64,000 nt of DNA from Paracentrotus lividus (lineage: Eukaryota > Echinodermata > Echinoidea > Camarodonta > Echinidae), in NCBI GenBank assembly GCA_940671915.1, contig CALNVZ010002100.1, positions 7,575,171 to 7,639,170 of the forward strand. Reading direction: 5' to 3'. Position 1 is the stretch's first letter. Every line of letters begins with the position of its first letter. The translations under genes were made by a program, and so were the position numbers. The notes under the pieces were generated by a model. That model saw only the letters and a list, made by a program, of their open reading frames with translations. It ran no database searches and was not told the origin of the DNA. Shown in pieces: positions 45,567-59,100 of the stretch.

Positions 45567-47365
45567 GTAGGGGATACCGGGGATGGACGTTACAAAATTC
45601 ACATTTTGGGCCAGATAATTCTAATGAAAGTACTCACACACTCCATTTTGGGTCTGTAGTTAGTCTATTATGTTGGCTAAAACCTGAGGCATGTAAAGTT
45701 TGAAAACATGTAAACACTAATTAACTACAGCTTTATTCATGAAGACATTTTTTTGTAACAACCTACCCCGTATACGGGGTAAGTTGTTACACCATACGGG
45801 GTAAATTGTTACTATATGTAAACATACGGGGTATATACAATGTGTAAATCTCTTATACCATACTTTTGTTTCAACTTTCCAGTTTCTTGCTATATCGTTA
45901 ACGTAGATCAAGTAGAGCTCTAGCATAGACTAAAGTAATAATAGAAATATCAAAATATTAACACATGAAAATTGAAACAAAATTACTTTACATGTGTAAT
46001 GTAATTGGGGTAGATTGTTACATCGACATGGGGTAGGTTGTTGTAACAACCTACCCCAGGGTGATTTTACACAATAAACATATCAATTCTAGTTGTAAAC
46101 TTAAGAGATAGAGGGCGCTACCATTCTACTCAAAGCGAACGTGCCCATTGACTTTTTTTGTTTTTGGACAGTTTTTCACTTTATTTTCTTTATTGTGGGA
46201 GCAACTACTTTTCAAAGAAATGTTCAACTTGAATAAGTACGCTAAGAGTCTGAATTTTTCAAAAATAGAAATAACTTATTGCAAAGGAAAAAAAGTCCTG
46301 TCACTTGTGTCAATTCGAAAGCCTAGTCAGATCAAATTCCTGTACAATATGGTATATTTTGCTCTCAAAATAGCTCATGTGCTGCATAGTTTTGATCCTC
46401 GATGCCGCTTTATCTATTATAGCTTATTGTTCACAGGGCAATTAAAAGCTTGAATTCTCAGCTTTCCGGAGATGGTACATTCATTTTAATTGATTAAAAA
46501 AAGTCTGTCACTTTGAACATAATCATAAGAGGTTCTTTCCTCGACTAGTCAATATTTACGCTTATCACATGCATATCGCATAGAAACATGTGAACGGCGT
46601 CTTCACAAGACTTGTAACAAGTTCACAATCTATGTCATTGTTTGAGCATCAATGTATATGAATTGCATATTCTGATTACAACTTCAGCACAATAATGTTA
46701 TCTAGTTATAAGCTTGCCCAAATGTATATTTCCTCCATCTGGTCTGGAGAATCTATTAACTAACAACATGATAAAGTTCATCAATTTCTTTCATCTCCAC
46801 GAGTAGATTGCTCAACCGAACGGACAATACCATTCCACAGGAGGGTTGTCTTCTTACGCGAGTTTTGTGAGCTAATTTATTATTGCAGCCAGCTGTATAG
46901 ATTTCTGCGCTTTCTGGCCGTATTTCCAACGCCACTTTGTTGCGTCTGGCCTCTTAGATAATGGACACGCCTTGTTTAATTACGATTTAATGCCGCACAT
47001 TGGTATACGTTAACTTTACATTTTACATAGAGTAGAATGATATGATCAACTGAGCACAGCCATTAAGCAGAATTACAGGGCATGGCTCAGGGGTATATTA
47101 GTGACATACATATCATGTGCCTTCAGTTGTAAGAACTATTACAAATTTAATTTTTGTCAAAAATTCACTTGGACTGTAAAAAATGGTTTTTGTTGATTTA
47201 CTTTTTAATAAAACAACGAAGAAACCTCACGACCGGCAGTTCATCACAGCTATGTGTAGGCTGTATATAGATGCCAGTTATATAGCACGAACTCTCTTGT
47301 TCCAACTTAGCACACTGAGAACTGTAACAACTGACCCGTGTAACTTCCTACCCGGTCTCCCCTAC
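45567..47365. mobile_element. 1.8-kb terminal-inverted-repeat element, non-coding
   Basis: The left end GTAGGGGATACCGGGGATGG and the inverted right end GTAGGGGAGACCGGGTAGGA both continue into GTTACA. The interior has several 'gtaacaaCCTACCCC' motifs in both orientations. An open frame at 46148-46453 has no known domain. I cannot assign the superfamily. Confidence 0.65.
45754..45791. repeat. 38-bp palindrome with CTACCCC/GGGGTA core
   Basis: TGTAACAACCTACCCCGTA is followed directly by its complement with a single mismatch. Further half-copies lie at 45795-45830 and 46016-46060. Confidence 0.85.
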
Positions 47366-47628
47366 TTATGAAGAATGCTACGATAATGATATATAGAAAA
47401 ATGCACAAAATTCTAATCAAATCAATTTCAACTCCCTAAAAAATACAAATAAGTTTCATGATTCAATACTTATTGTTCAAGTATTGTTTGTACTGTTTGG
47501 TTGCCATGACAACACGGAATATTTGTTAAAATTGTCCATTATAGATTTAGAAAAGTCACCAAGTTTGGTGGAAAATGATCAAAGCGTATAGAAATGGCGT
47601 ATAAAAGTTTTTATAGAGGCACGTGCCC

Positions 47629-47670
<42 letters not shown>

Positions 47671-49440
47671 GTTGTTGTTGTTTTTTTTTTTGGGGGGGGG
47701 GCGGGGCAGTAATTGGCAACGGATGACTTCACCTTAAGCCTATGGCTTCTGCTTACTCCCACATAAAATGGAGATCACTGCCAATTATAGAACTGTAGGC
47801 TATATCATATCAAATAGTTCTGCAATGACAAAGCCCTGGGACATGAAAAAAAATAAAAATAAATAAATAAATAAATAAATATTTATAAACAGCGCATGCA
47901 AGCAAGGCTATTTGAAAATAATCATTAAATGCCTTGAGCACGACTATTATATTAAAACTTGACGCGAGAGCTAGAGAATGTCTTCAAAGTTATTAAGTCG
48001 GTAGGCCTGAATCATAATTTCTCAGATAGAGTTTAGAGGTGAGTCTAATTGTTATAAGGTCAGACGTATAACTGTGCCAACTAGTATAATTGTAAAACAA
48101 TAATTAAGATGGGTCAGAAAAATGCCCGTGTGGGAATGATCGCAGACCCACTTCCTCAGCCTACGCTCCCGGGGCGGACGTGGCCGAGCTCTGTCCTTGT
48201 GCCGTGGTACGTAGTTGGTATGAACGCGCAGTAGACTTTGCAACCAGTGGCAGTGTCAGTGTCAGTGACACGTTGAAATTTTTACTCCACAAATATGCAC
48301 GACAGCGCTCGAATGATCACGTTAGCATATGAAATACACTACCATTGTGCCTTCCAATGAACAATAGTCGCGATAAAATTTAGACTTGTCATTTATTTTT
48401 TGGGTAAGTCCTCATTTTTTCGTACGTTTTCAACTGTCGGGCGGAGTCCGACAGTGGATTTGATAAAGTTCATATTTAATTATATTTCTCTTCTTTATTC
48501 TAAAAAGTATTGAAAGAGTGGCTTTCCGCCGCACGTTTTGTGAAGTTGAGTCTTGCAGTTTTTCTTGCGATATGGGTCCACTTTGGTTATGATTGACAGC
48601 GCTCACAATAAAAGTGGTTTTTCGGGAATAGCTGAATCGCGTTGTTCAGTTACGGTCAACGCACTTCAGTCATCGCAACCATAAGGCAGAGCTTCACGCC
48701 ATAGCTAATCAGAGTGCCCAACAATCGAGATGCATTGTCCTCTAGCTCTGTACGAATGAACTTGTAGACATTTCGAAGCGAGTGAGTCAGTTAGATACGT
48801 TAGGTAGATCTACTCCCAAATAAAAATTAAACATGCCCAAACAGTCTCAATTCATGCCTGAAAATAATCTTGAACGTATCGTCATAGAAAACATAAAATA
48901 ATTTTAAACTTGTGAAAAAAGGGGCAAAACTTGGTCGCTAGCTAGCACTTGACTCACATTGTTACAAGGTCGATAGACTTTATTTGAAAAAAAGTAGATT
49001 ATTTTTTTTACCTTATTTCTTCATTTTCCTCTGCCCCCTACTGCCTGCAATGAAAAAAAAAACAACAACATAGAAATAAGGTAGATAGATTCCTAATTCA
49101 TCTTCACGACTTCTCCAAATTTATAGACCCCCTCTAAAAAAGGAGAAAATTCACCACATTTGTTCCTGTAGACAGTGTAGTCCACTGTACTGGAATGGCG
49201 CTGCCAATGTGTTTACAGCATGCACCAATTGAAAAGAGTTGTCACAAATCAACTCGGCCTTTTCCCAATTCGGAATTGAAAACAATTGTAGGTAGAGTTG
49301 ACTCAAAGCTTCGCGTAATGCTGAAAATGTCGAAAGATGATGTAAATCTTGATTGATGACAGCCTCGCTTTCTCGCTAAACTTCTTCTTGCGTTGAATGG
49401 CAAGCAATTGGATACAACTATTTTTGCCATGCATGTTTTA
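47366..49440. other. Interval upstream of the PLP-enzyme gene
   Basis: A (GTT)n microsatellite lies at 47630-47681. 48110-48250 is CpG-richer ('ctcccggggcggacgtgg') and 48440-48465 holds a hairpin with 'ctgtcgggcggagtccgacag' pairing; either may belong to a promoter. No coding exon recognised. Confidence 0.4.
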
Positions 49441-50070
49441 TTTATTATTTTTTTTCTGCTCATTTTTTTAATTATATTATTATTGTTTGTTCTTGTTTTC
49501 TTCCCCCCCCATTTCTTTTTTTTTCTTTTTTCTTTTTTTTTCTTTTCCCTCCATACTTTCTTCTTTTCTCTCTTTTTTTTTTCTCTTCTTTTTTTTCTCC
49601 ATACTTTCTTCTCTTTTTTTTCTTTTCTCTTCTTTTTTTTCCCTCCATACTTTTCCTCTTTTTCTTCTCTTTTTTTTTTCTCTCTCTTCTCCTTCTTTTT
49701 TCTCTATACTTTTCTTCTTTTCTCTCTGTTTTCTCTCTCTCTCTCTCTTCTCTCTTTTCTTCTCTCTCTCTTGTTTTCCTCCATACTTTTCTCTCTCTCT
49801 CTTCTCTCTCTCTCTCTAGTTTTCTCTCTTCTTTTTCTCCATTTTCGTCTTTTTCTCTCTCTCTTTTCTTCTTCTCTCTTTTTTTCCTCCATACTTTTTC
49901 TTTTCTTCTTTTTTCCTCTCTTATCCTTTTTCTCTTTCCTTTTTCTAATTCTTCTTTTTCTTCTCTATCTCTCTTCCTTTTTTCCCCCTTTTTTCTCTCT
50001 GTTTTCGTTTCTTTCTTTGTTGATTTTTTTTCTTTTCTTATTCTTCTCTTTTTTAATTATATTATTTTCT
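49440..50070 (+). repeat. 630-bp polypyrimidine tract
   Basis: Almost pure C/T with short repeats such as 'ctccatacttttctt'. A 236-codon Phe/Leu/Ser frame through it is an artefact. Mirror-symmetric stretches could form triplex (H-DNA) structure. Confidence 0.9.
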
Positions 50071-50379
50071 TTGACCCAATTGATAATTGAGTCAGCAATA
50101 TAAACAGAATGGAATGCAAAAGTACTCTCGGAAGTAGTACCTTTTATCCTATTAGCTATATCATAACTGAATTAAAACAAAAGGCGTTGTCATTATGCTC
50201 AGATTGCAGGCACGGATCCAGAGACGAAAAATGGTGAGTGGGGTGATTCAGCCCCCCCCTCCCAAGGCTTTGTAGGGTTTCAGGTTAAATAAAAGAACGG
50301 ATCATTTATTGAAAAAAAATGAACATGATGTATGAACACAAGTTCTATGACTCGGGGGTCTTGTCTTGTATATTTACAG

Positions 50380-50427
50380 GTCCTAGCATGGAAGCTCCAA
50401 GGTCTGACCCTGAGATTGCTGTAGTAG
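50380..50427 (+). other. Candidate upstream exon of the PLP-enzyme gene
   Basis: The acceptor 'tatttacag' and donor 'GTAG|gtaagt' look good and an ATG at 50388 opens a frame (MEAPRSDPEIAVV). Joined to the next exons the frame hits a stop, so it is probably untranslated leader or an alternative 5' end. Confidence 0.4.
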
Positions 50428-51049
50428 GTAAGTATTAATACTATTGATTGTTCCCTTCTATTATATGTTTTGTCTGGAAAATGTTTGAAAGGAGCGTAAT
50501 GTAACGGTTGTTTATCTTTGATGAGCTGCCGCGTCGCCAGAGCTTAGCGAATGCAACTGACTGCATGACATAACGATCTGTGTGTATCACGGAACGAGAA
50601 TCCCATTGGTTTTCCACATGAACGCTTACTGGCCGAAGATGAGTCGGATCCCCGACTTTCCACGTTTTACTTTATTGTGCAATAAAGACTTAAAGCGAGA
50701 TTTTAAGTAAAATTAAATTCTTTATTATAGTTATAAGATTCAATCTTTCATTTATCAAACTGTGAATCCAAATAAAATTTCCTTCTGAAACTATACACCG
50801 CTTAAGGTTGCAGGATACAAACGTAGTTATGATTCCCTTTAGGGTAAGAATTGTTTAAATCAGGGTTAATGGGCATTGCTCGATTCATTGAAATTACAGC
50901 TCAGCAACTTTCGCTAGATTAAATGTATGGAATCGACTAAAACATCAGAATGTCTCACTCTTGAATCACCATATTTTCTTGCACTTTAAGGAGAGGTTAA
51001 TTTTCCATCATATTGGATTTTTAAATTCATTTTTTTTTTTTATTCTTAG

Positions 51050-51113
51050 GGGAAAGAGAGATTTTGGTTCCTTTCATTCATAACATGTTCAAGAGCTTGT
51101 GGAAGCTTCAGAG
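51050..51113 (+). other. Candidate second upstream exon
   Basis: Acceptor 'tattcttag', donor 'AGAG|gtagtg', 64 bases, open in the frame of the exon at 50380 (EREILVPFIHNMFKSLW). Its end phase does not fit the coding exon at 51635. Confidence 0.35.
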
Positions 51114-51634
51114 GTAGTGTTCTCTTCTTTAGGCATCTTCTCCATCAAAAGGCGTCAGTTTCCTGCCGCTTCTGGGAAAGATTCGGCTTCAGTTTTTAAC
51201 ATGTTTAACGTGTTTAAGCTGTATTAAGATTTCAGGATTCTATTCAAAAGTCGATAAATCGTCTTTTTGAACAAAAGCCGCTGGAAACTGAGCCTTTTTG
51301 ATTGGAGATGGCGTCATAGGGTGTGTGTTGCCTTGATGAATTGGCTTTACAAGTGTATGATCTGCTGGCAAGTTTAAGACTCAATGTAATGCAAAAAATG
51401 TAAATTGGTATAAAAACATTGTTGTTGTAGCTTTGTTTGTACTTGATGCTCTGTCAACATCTTTTTTGTTTCATTTGAGTTAGTGTTGTTATGTAAATAT
51501 AGGTAATCAATTATATTTGTTCTCAGTAACAAAATCCTGAGATCCATATTTTTCTTGTGTCACATTGATGAAGTAACTGAGTCCACTAGTTCTCACATTC
51601 TGGTTTTTTCATTTTTTTTTTTTTTTTTTTTCAG

Positions 51635-51739
51635 GATTCATACATGCCACCCAGTTTTCCATTTGACCTACCAGAGTTTACAGACTCCAAAGACTTGAAG
51701 TTTGGGAAGGAAACAAGGCGAAAACACTTTCTTCTGGAG
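51635..51739 (+). CDS. PLP gene coding exon 1
   Basis: Acceptor 'ttttttttcag', donor 'GAG|gtacat', phase 0 at the end. The likely start is the ATG at 51644 (MPPSFPFDLPEF...), because upstream exons do not enter in this frame. It ends KETRRKHFLLE. Confidence 0.8.
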
Positions 51740-54700
51740 GTACATGTAGATAAAAGAGTACTCGCGGGATAAAATGATTCAATATAGATTTACTGTGATA
51801 CATGTTTTCCCATAGTAAGAGCGCTTTATAAATATTAATATTGTATTGTATTGTATTGTATTTGCGACCAAATTTTAGAAATAGTTAGGCCTACTAGTGA
51901 CATTTGAAAATCATTAAATTATGTTTTAAAAAAAGTGTATTGATAATTTTAGGAGCCCCCACCCATGTCTTTCATTCCCAAAATTTCTGAAGGATTATTT
52001 TGCAGAATCTGTGTATTTTAACAAGAAAAAAAATATTTGTGCAATTTGCTCCTTTTGTCAAAGTAGGTCTTTTTGTTTTTTATAGAAATGTTTCGAACTA
52101 CCCTCAGAATTATTTTGATCCTTGTATCTTTGACCTTGTTTGACATTGTTCCTAGGAGTGTACATTCCTTAATCATGTAGAGTTTGGAGCTACACTCTGA
52201 ACAATTTTGAACTTATTTCTTTAACCCTGTTTGACATTGTTCCTAGTAGTGTCGATTCCTTAATCATGTAGTGTTTAGAGCTAACCTTAGAAACTATTTT
52301 GACCTTGTTTGGCATCACTCCTAGGAGTGCACGTTCCTGAATCATGGAGCGTTTGGAGCTGCACTCAAAGATGCCTTGGACGTAGCGCAAAAATGGCAGC
52401 GTTACATCGAAAGACAACCACTGAGGTTTTTTGACAGGGAAGTCCTTCCACATATGGCTTACATCACAAGAAGACTGGCTGAATTTGTAGGTTAGTGCTG
52501 GAAGACAGATTCCACGGCAGCAATTGCTCCACTGTAAATTCTATACACAGGGGTGTGGGCATTCAGATTTAACCCGTTGTGTACTAAGCCCGCATACATG
52601 CATGTTGGACAAATATAGAACATACCTCTTGTTGATGGTTTATTTCACGCATTATTGCATGAACAAATAAAAACCTTGTTTAATTCAAATTATTATAAGA
52701 CATTGATACATGAACAAGTGTCTTTGTTTCACCATAAAATGAAAATAATTTGTTGCATTCATGCTTGACAACTGTGATTCAATCAGCTTCGTTAAATTTT
52801 TACAGTATTCAACGGGTTAAAAAAAAACTGATTTCTGATATATTTTTTTTTCAATCAGTTGCTTTTCAGCTTTTTTTTTGTACACTTCTTCTTTACAAAA
52901 GTATAGGAGTTTTGCAATTTCATTTTTTTGTTGTTGCAAATTCAGATTTATTCAGATTTTTTTTATCAGTCTTGCTCTTGGACTCCTGCGTATAATATAA
53001 CATATTACTGCAACCCTAATCCTACATCTTAGATGAAATAAACCCTGGAGCAGTTGTCCAGGAGCAAATGTTGTGTCACTAAATAACACTGTCCTTTGTA
53101 GAGGACATTAAATGGACATCTGGTTTTTATACTATGGGAGTCATGCCCTATACATGGCATATCAAATACACAGTCGTAAAAGAGGTAGGTGTAGATACAT
53201 AGTGTATTGAATCAGCAGGACCTTGTTGAAAATTAGCTCTGTGCTCATGCCTCTGTCAGACATCACCAGATAAGATAAACTGATGACTGAAAGCAAGATC
53301 AGGTTCGCGTGCGTGCGAGAGCTGTCTGAGTGTTTTCTTACTGTCATTTCGTACTAGGGAGGAGGGGGCGTGGGTGTGTGGTGGGGTGGCGCATAGCGTA
53401 ACATTGTTAGTCTATAAATAGTTGATATCGTCCTGTTGGGAGCCCTATCAGGGCGTTAATGCATCTTATAGACTGTCCGCTGAGAGCCATAAGGCACTAC
53501 TACTGTACAAAGTCAATGTGGAATAGCGCCCTTCTGGCTCCAAACGGAACATCCTTGATTCTGCAATAGCGCCCTTCTGGCTCCAAGCCGACGATATGTT
53601 CGTCCTTCATGTACAGATGAATAAGTGAATAAAGGCAACGAATTGGAGTAGAACTAAGGTGAATTTAATGTTCAGAATCAAATGTGACCTTTTTATTTTG
53701 GTTGTTGTATTTTTTTTCAATTATAGGAAAAACAAACCTTGTGTTTTTTTATATATCTCTCCCCTTTTTTAAAGGAAGTGAAGCTAGTGGAATAGTCTCT
53801 TGTGCCGAATGTACCACAGCAATCAATGCTGTTGTCCGGAGCATTCCATTCAACAAAGGGGAAGAGTATTCTGCCTCAACATTACATATTGGTAGGTAAA
53901 ACATTGGAATGTGAACTTTTTTTGGTTTGTGTTAATGTATAAGAAAACTATAAAATGTCATATTACAATATAAGTATGCATGTACATATATCCAAGGTAG
54001 ATAAAAGATGTTGATAAATCCCTCCTGGATCTAAGTTCTCTTTTTCTTACTTTATTTTTCTTCATAATTATACAGATCAAGCATCCTTTCAACACAATTA
54101 CAATGAAAATTATTTCTTTGGGAAATAATTATAAGGTAGTGCTTTATTTTATAAGTACATAAAAATGAGTGATATGTTATATGCTGTAAATTCACTTAGA
54201 ATTTTATGCCTCCGCCAACCGAAGGGTGGTGCCGGAGGCATTATGTTTTTGGGTTTTGTCCGTCCGTCCGTACGTCCGTACGTCCGTCCCGTTTTCGTTC
54301 TCGCGCATAACTTAAGAAACCGTTTGACGGATCCACTTTCAAACTTGGAATCATGTATGCATATGGTATAGGGACAATGATCTGATTAGACTTTGGGGTC
54401 ATTAGGTCAAAGGTCAAAGGTCACAAGGTCATTTGTATGCATGAAAATGGCTCGTTCTCGCCATTACTTAAAAACCGTTTGACAGCGTCAACTTCAAACT
54501 TGCGGTAATATGTGTGCCCTATGGAGAGCAATGAACTGATTAGATTTTAGGGTCATGAGGTCAAAGGTCAAAGGTAACAGATGTCATTGTATACATGAAA
54601 ATGGTTCGTTCTCGCAATAACTTAAGAACTGTGTGACGGAGTCAACTTCAAACTTGAGTAAGTGTGCATATATGGGAGGGGGCAATGAACTGGTTAGATT

Positions 54701-55898
54701 TTGGGTCAAAAGTCAAAGGTCACAAAGGTCATTGATATACATAATAAAATAGTTTGTTCTCGCGGATAACTTAAGAACGGTTTGGCGGGTCAACTTCAAA
54801 CTTGGATATCATGTATGCATTGTGGTAGGAAACAATTAACTGATTAGAATTTGGGGGTCATGCAAATTCAACAGAGGTCATTGTGTACATGAAAATGGTC
54901 TGTTTTGCGATAACTAAGAACCGTTGAGGGATAAACTTGAAACTGGTCGATATGTGCATATATGAGGGTCAATAAACTTATTAGATTTTGGGGTCAGTGA
55001 GGTCAAAGGTCACAGGTCTTGTGTACGTGAAAATGGCTCTCGTTCTTGCGATAACTTAAGAACCGTTTGAAGGATCAACTTCAAACTGGGATCATATTTA
55101 CATATGGGAGGGACAATGAACTTATCAGATTTAGGGGTCATGAGGTCAAAGTCACAGAGGCTCTGGTGTACATGAAAATGCTCTGTTCTCGCAAAAACTT
55201 AAAAACCGTTTGACGGATTCAATTTCAAACTTGGGTCATATGTGCAATATGACGGACAATAAACTGATTAGAATTTAGAGTCATGAGGTCAAAGTGTACG
55301 TGAAAATGGCCTTGTTCTTGCGATAACTTAAGAACAGTTTGATGGATGAACATCAAACTTGGGTCATGGTGCATATGGTAGGGACAATGAATTATTCATA
55401 TTTTGAGGTCATGAAGTCAAAGGTCAAGGTCACAGACGTCATTGTATACATGAAAATGGCACGTTCTTGCTGTAACTTATGAACCGTTTATGGATCAACT
55501 TCCAACTTGGGTCATGTGAGGAAGCACAGATGAACTGATTCATTGTTTTAAGTCAGGAATCACAAGGTCACTGGTTATTATGTAAATGACTCGATTGTGC
55601 AATTTCGGAAGACCTTTGACAGATCAACTTAAACATGTTTATCCTTTTATATACATCAGTAGCCTTCCTTCCTGAGTTGGAAATAATTCTGATGATACAC
55701 ACTTTAATAGATTTGGGGTCAATATCTCAAAGATGTCATGGTATAAATGGATGTAAAACACTCAACATGCGCATGCCTTTTTTTTCCAATGTGGCAATAC
55801 GGAGGCATGCCTTCCGACCGTGCGCGGTTGAAGATTCATCTAGTTCTTTCTCTCTTCCTCTCTCTCTCTGTCATGTCTTCAAACCAAACTATTATGAA

Positions 55899-55952
<54 letters not shown>

Positions 55953-56145
55953 TCACTCTCTCTCTCTCTTTCCCTCTCTTTTACTCTCTCTCTCTTTACC
56001 TCTCTTTCACTCTCTCTTTCTTCCTGTCATGTCTCATGCCTACTATTATGACCTTCTCTGTCTGTGTCTCTCTCACTCTCCCTTTCTCTCTTTCTCTCTT
56101 CCTCTCTCTCTCTGTCATGTCATCTAACCAAACTATTATGACCTA

Positions 56146-56176
<31 letters not shown>

Positions 56177-59100
56177 TCACTCTCTCTCTCTTTCCCTCTC
56201 TTTCACTCTCTCTCTCTCTCTCTTCCTGTCATGCCTCATGCCTTACTATTATGACCTTCTCTGTCTGTGTCTCTCTCTCACTCTCCCTTTCTCTCTTTCA
56301 CTCTTTCTCTCTCTCTTTCCATCTTTACTCCTACCTATATATTGTTTGCTGACTGCATCAGCAGCGAGTTGGCTCAGTCAGTAAATAGAACCCACTGCAC
56401 TATTCGTATAAGAGTAGAGGGAAACCCCGGTGTAGTGGTCCACCTGCATACCCCCAATCAGTTATATTGGGAGGAGAGACCTATGGGTTACAGTGAATTA
56501 GTTTGTTTTTCGCCTTCCAGGCACAGGTGACGCCAAAACAAATAATAATAATAATAATAATCAATTACATGTAGGTGCTGTGAAGAAACTTCTCAAACAC
56601 ACTGCGGATTCTCTCCAGCTTGAATACCAAGAAGAGTCTCTCAATCTACCTCTCACATCCAGCCAAGAGGTAAGTTTGTACATTTGATTTATAATATTAC
56701 TTGTGTACATTTGAAGAGCTTACGTGCAAAAAGAACTACATCCACTTTTATAACTTCCGAGGAAATGGCATTTGTGTACCAGATTTTGTACACATGTCTA
56801 TGTTGCAATTAACATTTAAGAAAATCCTTTTGTTCAAAGACTGGTACGTATACCTGAACAATTGCCTGATATCAATAACTTAATTTTCATCAAAAGTGGA
56901 TTTAGTCCCTTTTGCATGTAAGCTCTTCATTTAGAGCTTGAATACCCTGTTTACCATCTAACAAAAAAGGGATAGAGTAATGTCGAACAGGCATTGCCCA
57001 TTTTTTGCCTGGCCCACCATCAATTTTGCAAAAAGAATTTCTGTTTTACCTTTGTTTTGGACAATGAAATTTGGAATGTTTGGTTGGGGTAGCAATGTAG
57101 ATAAAATGAAGTGCATAATGATGTGTTTTACATTCTGGAGTTTGAAACCGAAATCTTCAATCCCAGTCAAGTAATTAGACCATATGACCACAATACTGTT
57201 GGATAGATGCAAATAAAAAATGTATAGTTACGGATGATACACTTTTCTACATGTACCTTAAAATGGAGATGGTAGAAAAATTGTAAGTAGGATTATTAGG
57301 AAATTCTTGGATTGTTGGTATTGTAATGGAGCATCTGCTTATAAAACTAGAATTATGAAATGAATACTTTCTGAATAAACACCTAATCAAAAGTAAGTTC
57401 CCCCCTAAAAAACCCCATCAAATCTTCCAATATAACAAATTATTCAAGTTGAAACCATGCAGGGGATATAGCTAAGATTGTTAGGAAGCGGTTTCTCGAA
57501 ATTTAGCGACATCCGTGACTTAACGGCTGAATGAGAACAACATTAACAAAAAATGACGCTTTTTCAACAGCTGTAAATCTATGCACACATTTATGGCAAC
57601 ACCAACCTTGCTGACCTGACCCATATGTTGGAAGAACAATGGAATGCCATCCCCCCAGTAAAGATTTTGCAGTTTTTGAAAAAGCATCATTTTTTTTTAA
57701 TGTTTATGTTGTGTTTATTCAGCCGTTAAGTCATGGATTTCACTAATTTTCGAGAATCTGCTTCCTAACAACTCAGCTTTATTCTATGCTTGGTTTCAAT
57801 TTGAATAATTTGTTACATTTGAAGATTTGATGGGGTTCTTTAGGGGAAAACTTTCTTTTGATTAGGTGTATCATTGTAATGTGTCATGCTTTCAAAATGT
57901 GAATATATGTGAACTCTTCTTTTAATCATATTTCAGATTCTGGACTTGATCTCCTCCAAGCTAAGGTCAGTTAAAGTGTGTAAAGATGCCACATGTATTT
58001 CAGTCTGAAGTTCTTTTCAAAATGAACTTATTGTTAAAGAATCATTCTGTGTTTATCAAAGCTTTTCAAACTGCGATCTTGTGCATTTACTCGTAGATGC
58101 CACTTTTCAGTAAATTTCTTGCATTTAGGAAATTTCTTACGCCAAAGTTCTGCATTAGTATCTGTTTACAGCTCTTCTTATTAGGTTTTTGCCCAAATTC
58201 CCATATCTTTTTCAATATTTTTTGCCAATTTCTACTACTCCTACTACCAGGTTGGGAAGAACATTCCTAGCTAATGCCTTCCTGGGCTCAACAAACATCC
58301 CCTCCAAGCATATTAGTCCTCAGTTCCTCAATTTCCAATTTCAGGTTTTTTGAATGGTACTAAGTGTCTGCTGTGCTTTATGTAGAGAGATACCTCAGCA
58401 GTGATATGCACTATAAACCTGAATTATTTAAAATGCATTTTTTTGTTCTTTGTTATTTTATCTATGTATGATTAGTTCGGACACAAGGCTAGCAGTGTTT
58501 GACCATATTCCAAGCAACGCAGCATTTGTTATGCCCGTGAAAGAGATAATTAGTATCTGCCATGAAAAGTAAGTTCAATTCAGTTTGTTTTTTTTTCAAA
58601 TAAACTTTATTAAACAAATGCAAAATAAAGACATTTAAAAAGCATTTATCAGATACGACATAGCGTGAGAAATTAGAAGTATCGATACATAACAAAATCA
58701 AGATAATATGTGGAGGGAGGAGTAAAAAGTCACATGTGACTTGTCACGGACTACCCCCTATAACATAATGATATACAGTGTGTCCCAGAAAGAACTATAC
58801 ACTTTTGAAATAAGCAATATATGGTTCTTGGGGAAAACATTTATATGAAGGTAAAGCTCATATCCTCTATCCACTATTATTTGACACTAAAAAGTCCAAA
58901 ATTAATGCATGCTTCAATGAGCAATGGCCACTTTTGTGAAGGACACAAAAACTAGGCTGCGCAGGAATTCGCTATTTATTTACTACCTACATATGGGCAG
59001 CCGAAAGGGCCTATTTTGATAATGCGTGAATCGGCTAACAAAGACAAAATAAACTAACATACAAAACAAAAAGGTTAACCGTCATATTTTTGCATAATAT

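Noticed and set aside
49393-50103. 236-codon open frame rich in Phe, Leu and Ser
   Set aside because: It is a by-product of the polypyrimidine tract; composition is that of CTT/TTT/TCT codons with no domain.
50380-51113. Coding N-terminal extension of the PLP enzyme
   Set aside because: Splice signals are good, but joining these exons to 51635 creates a frameshift and early stop, so they are listed only as possible untranslated exons.
55635-56530. Ser/Leu-rich frames up to 138 codons
   Set aside because: Translations of the (TC)n repeat in a PLP gene intron.
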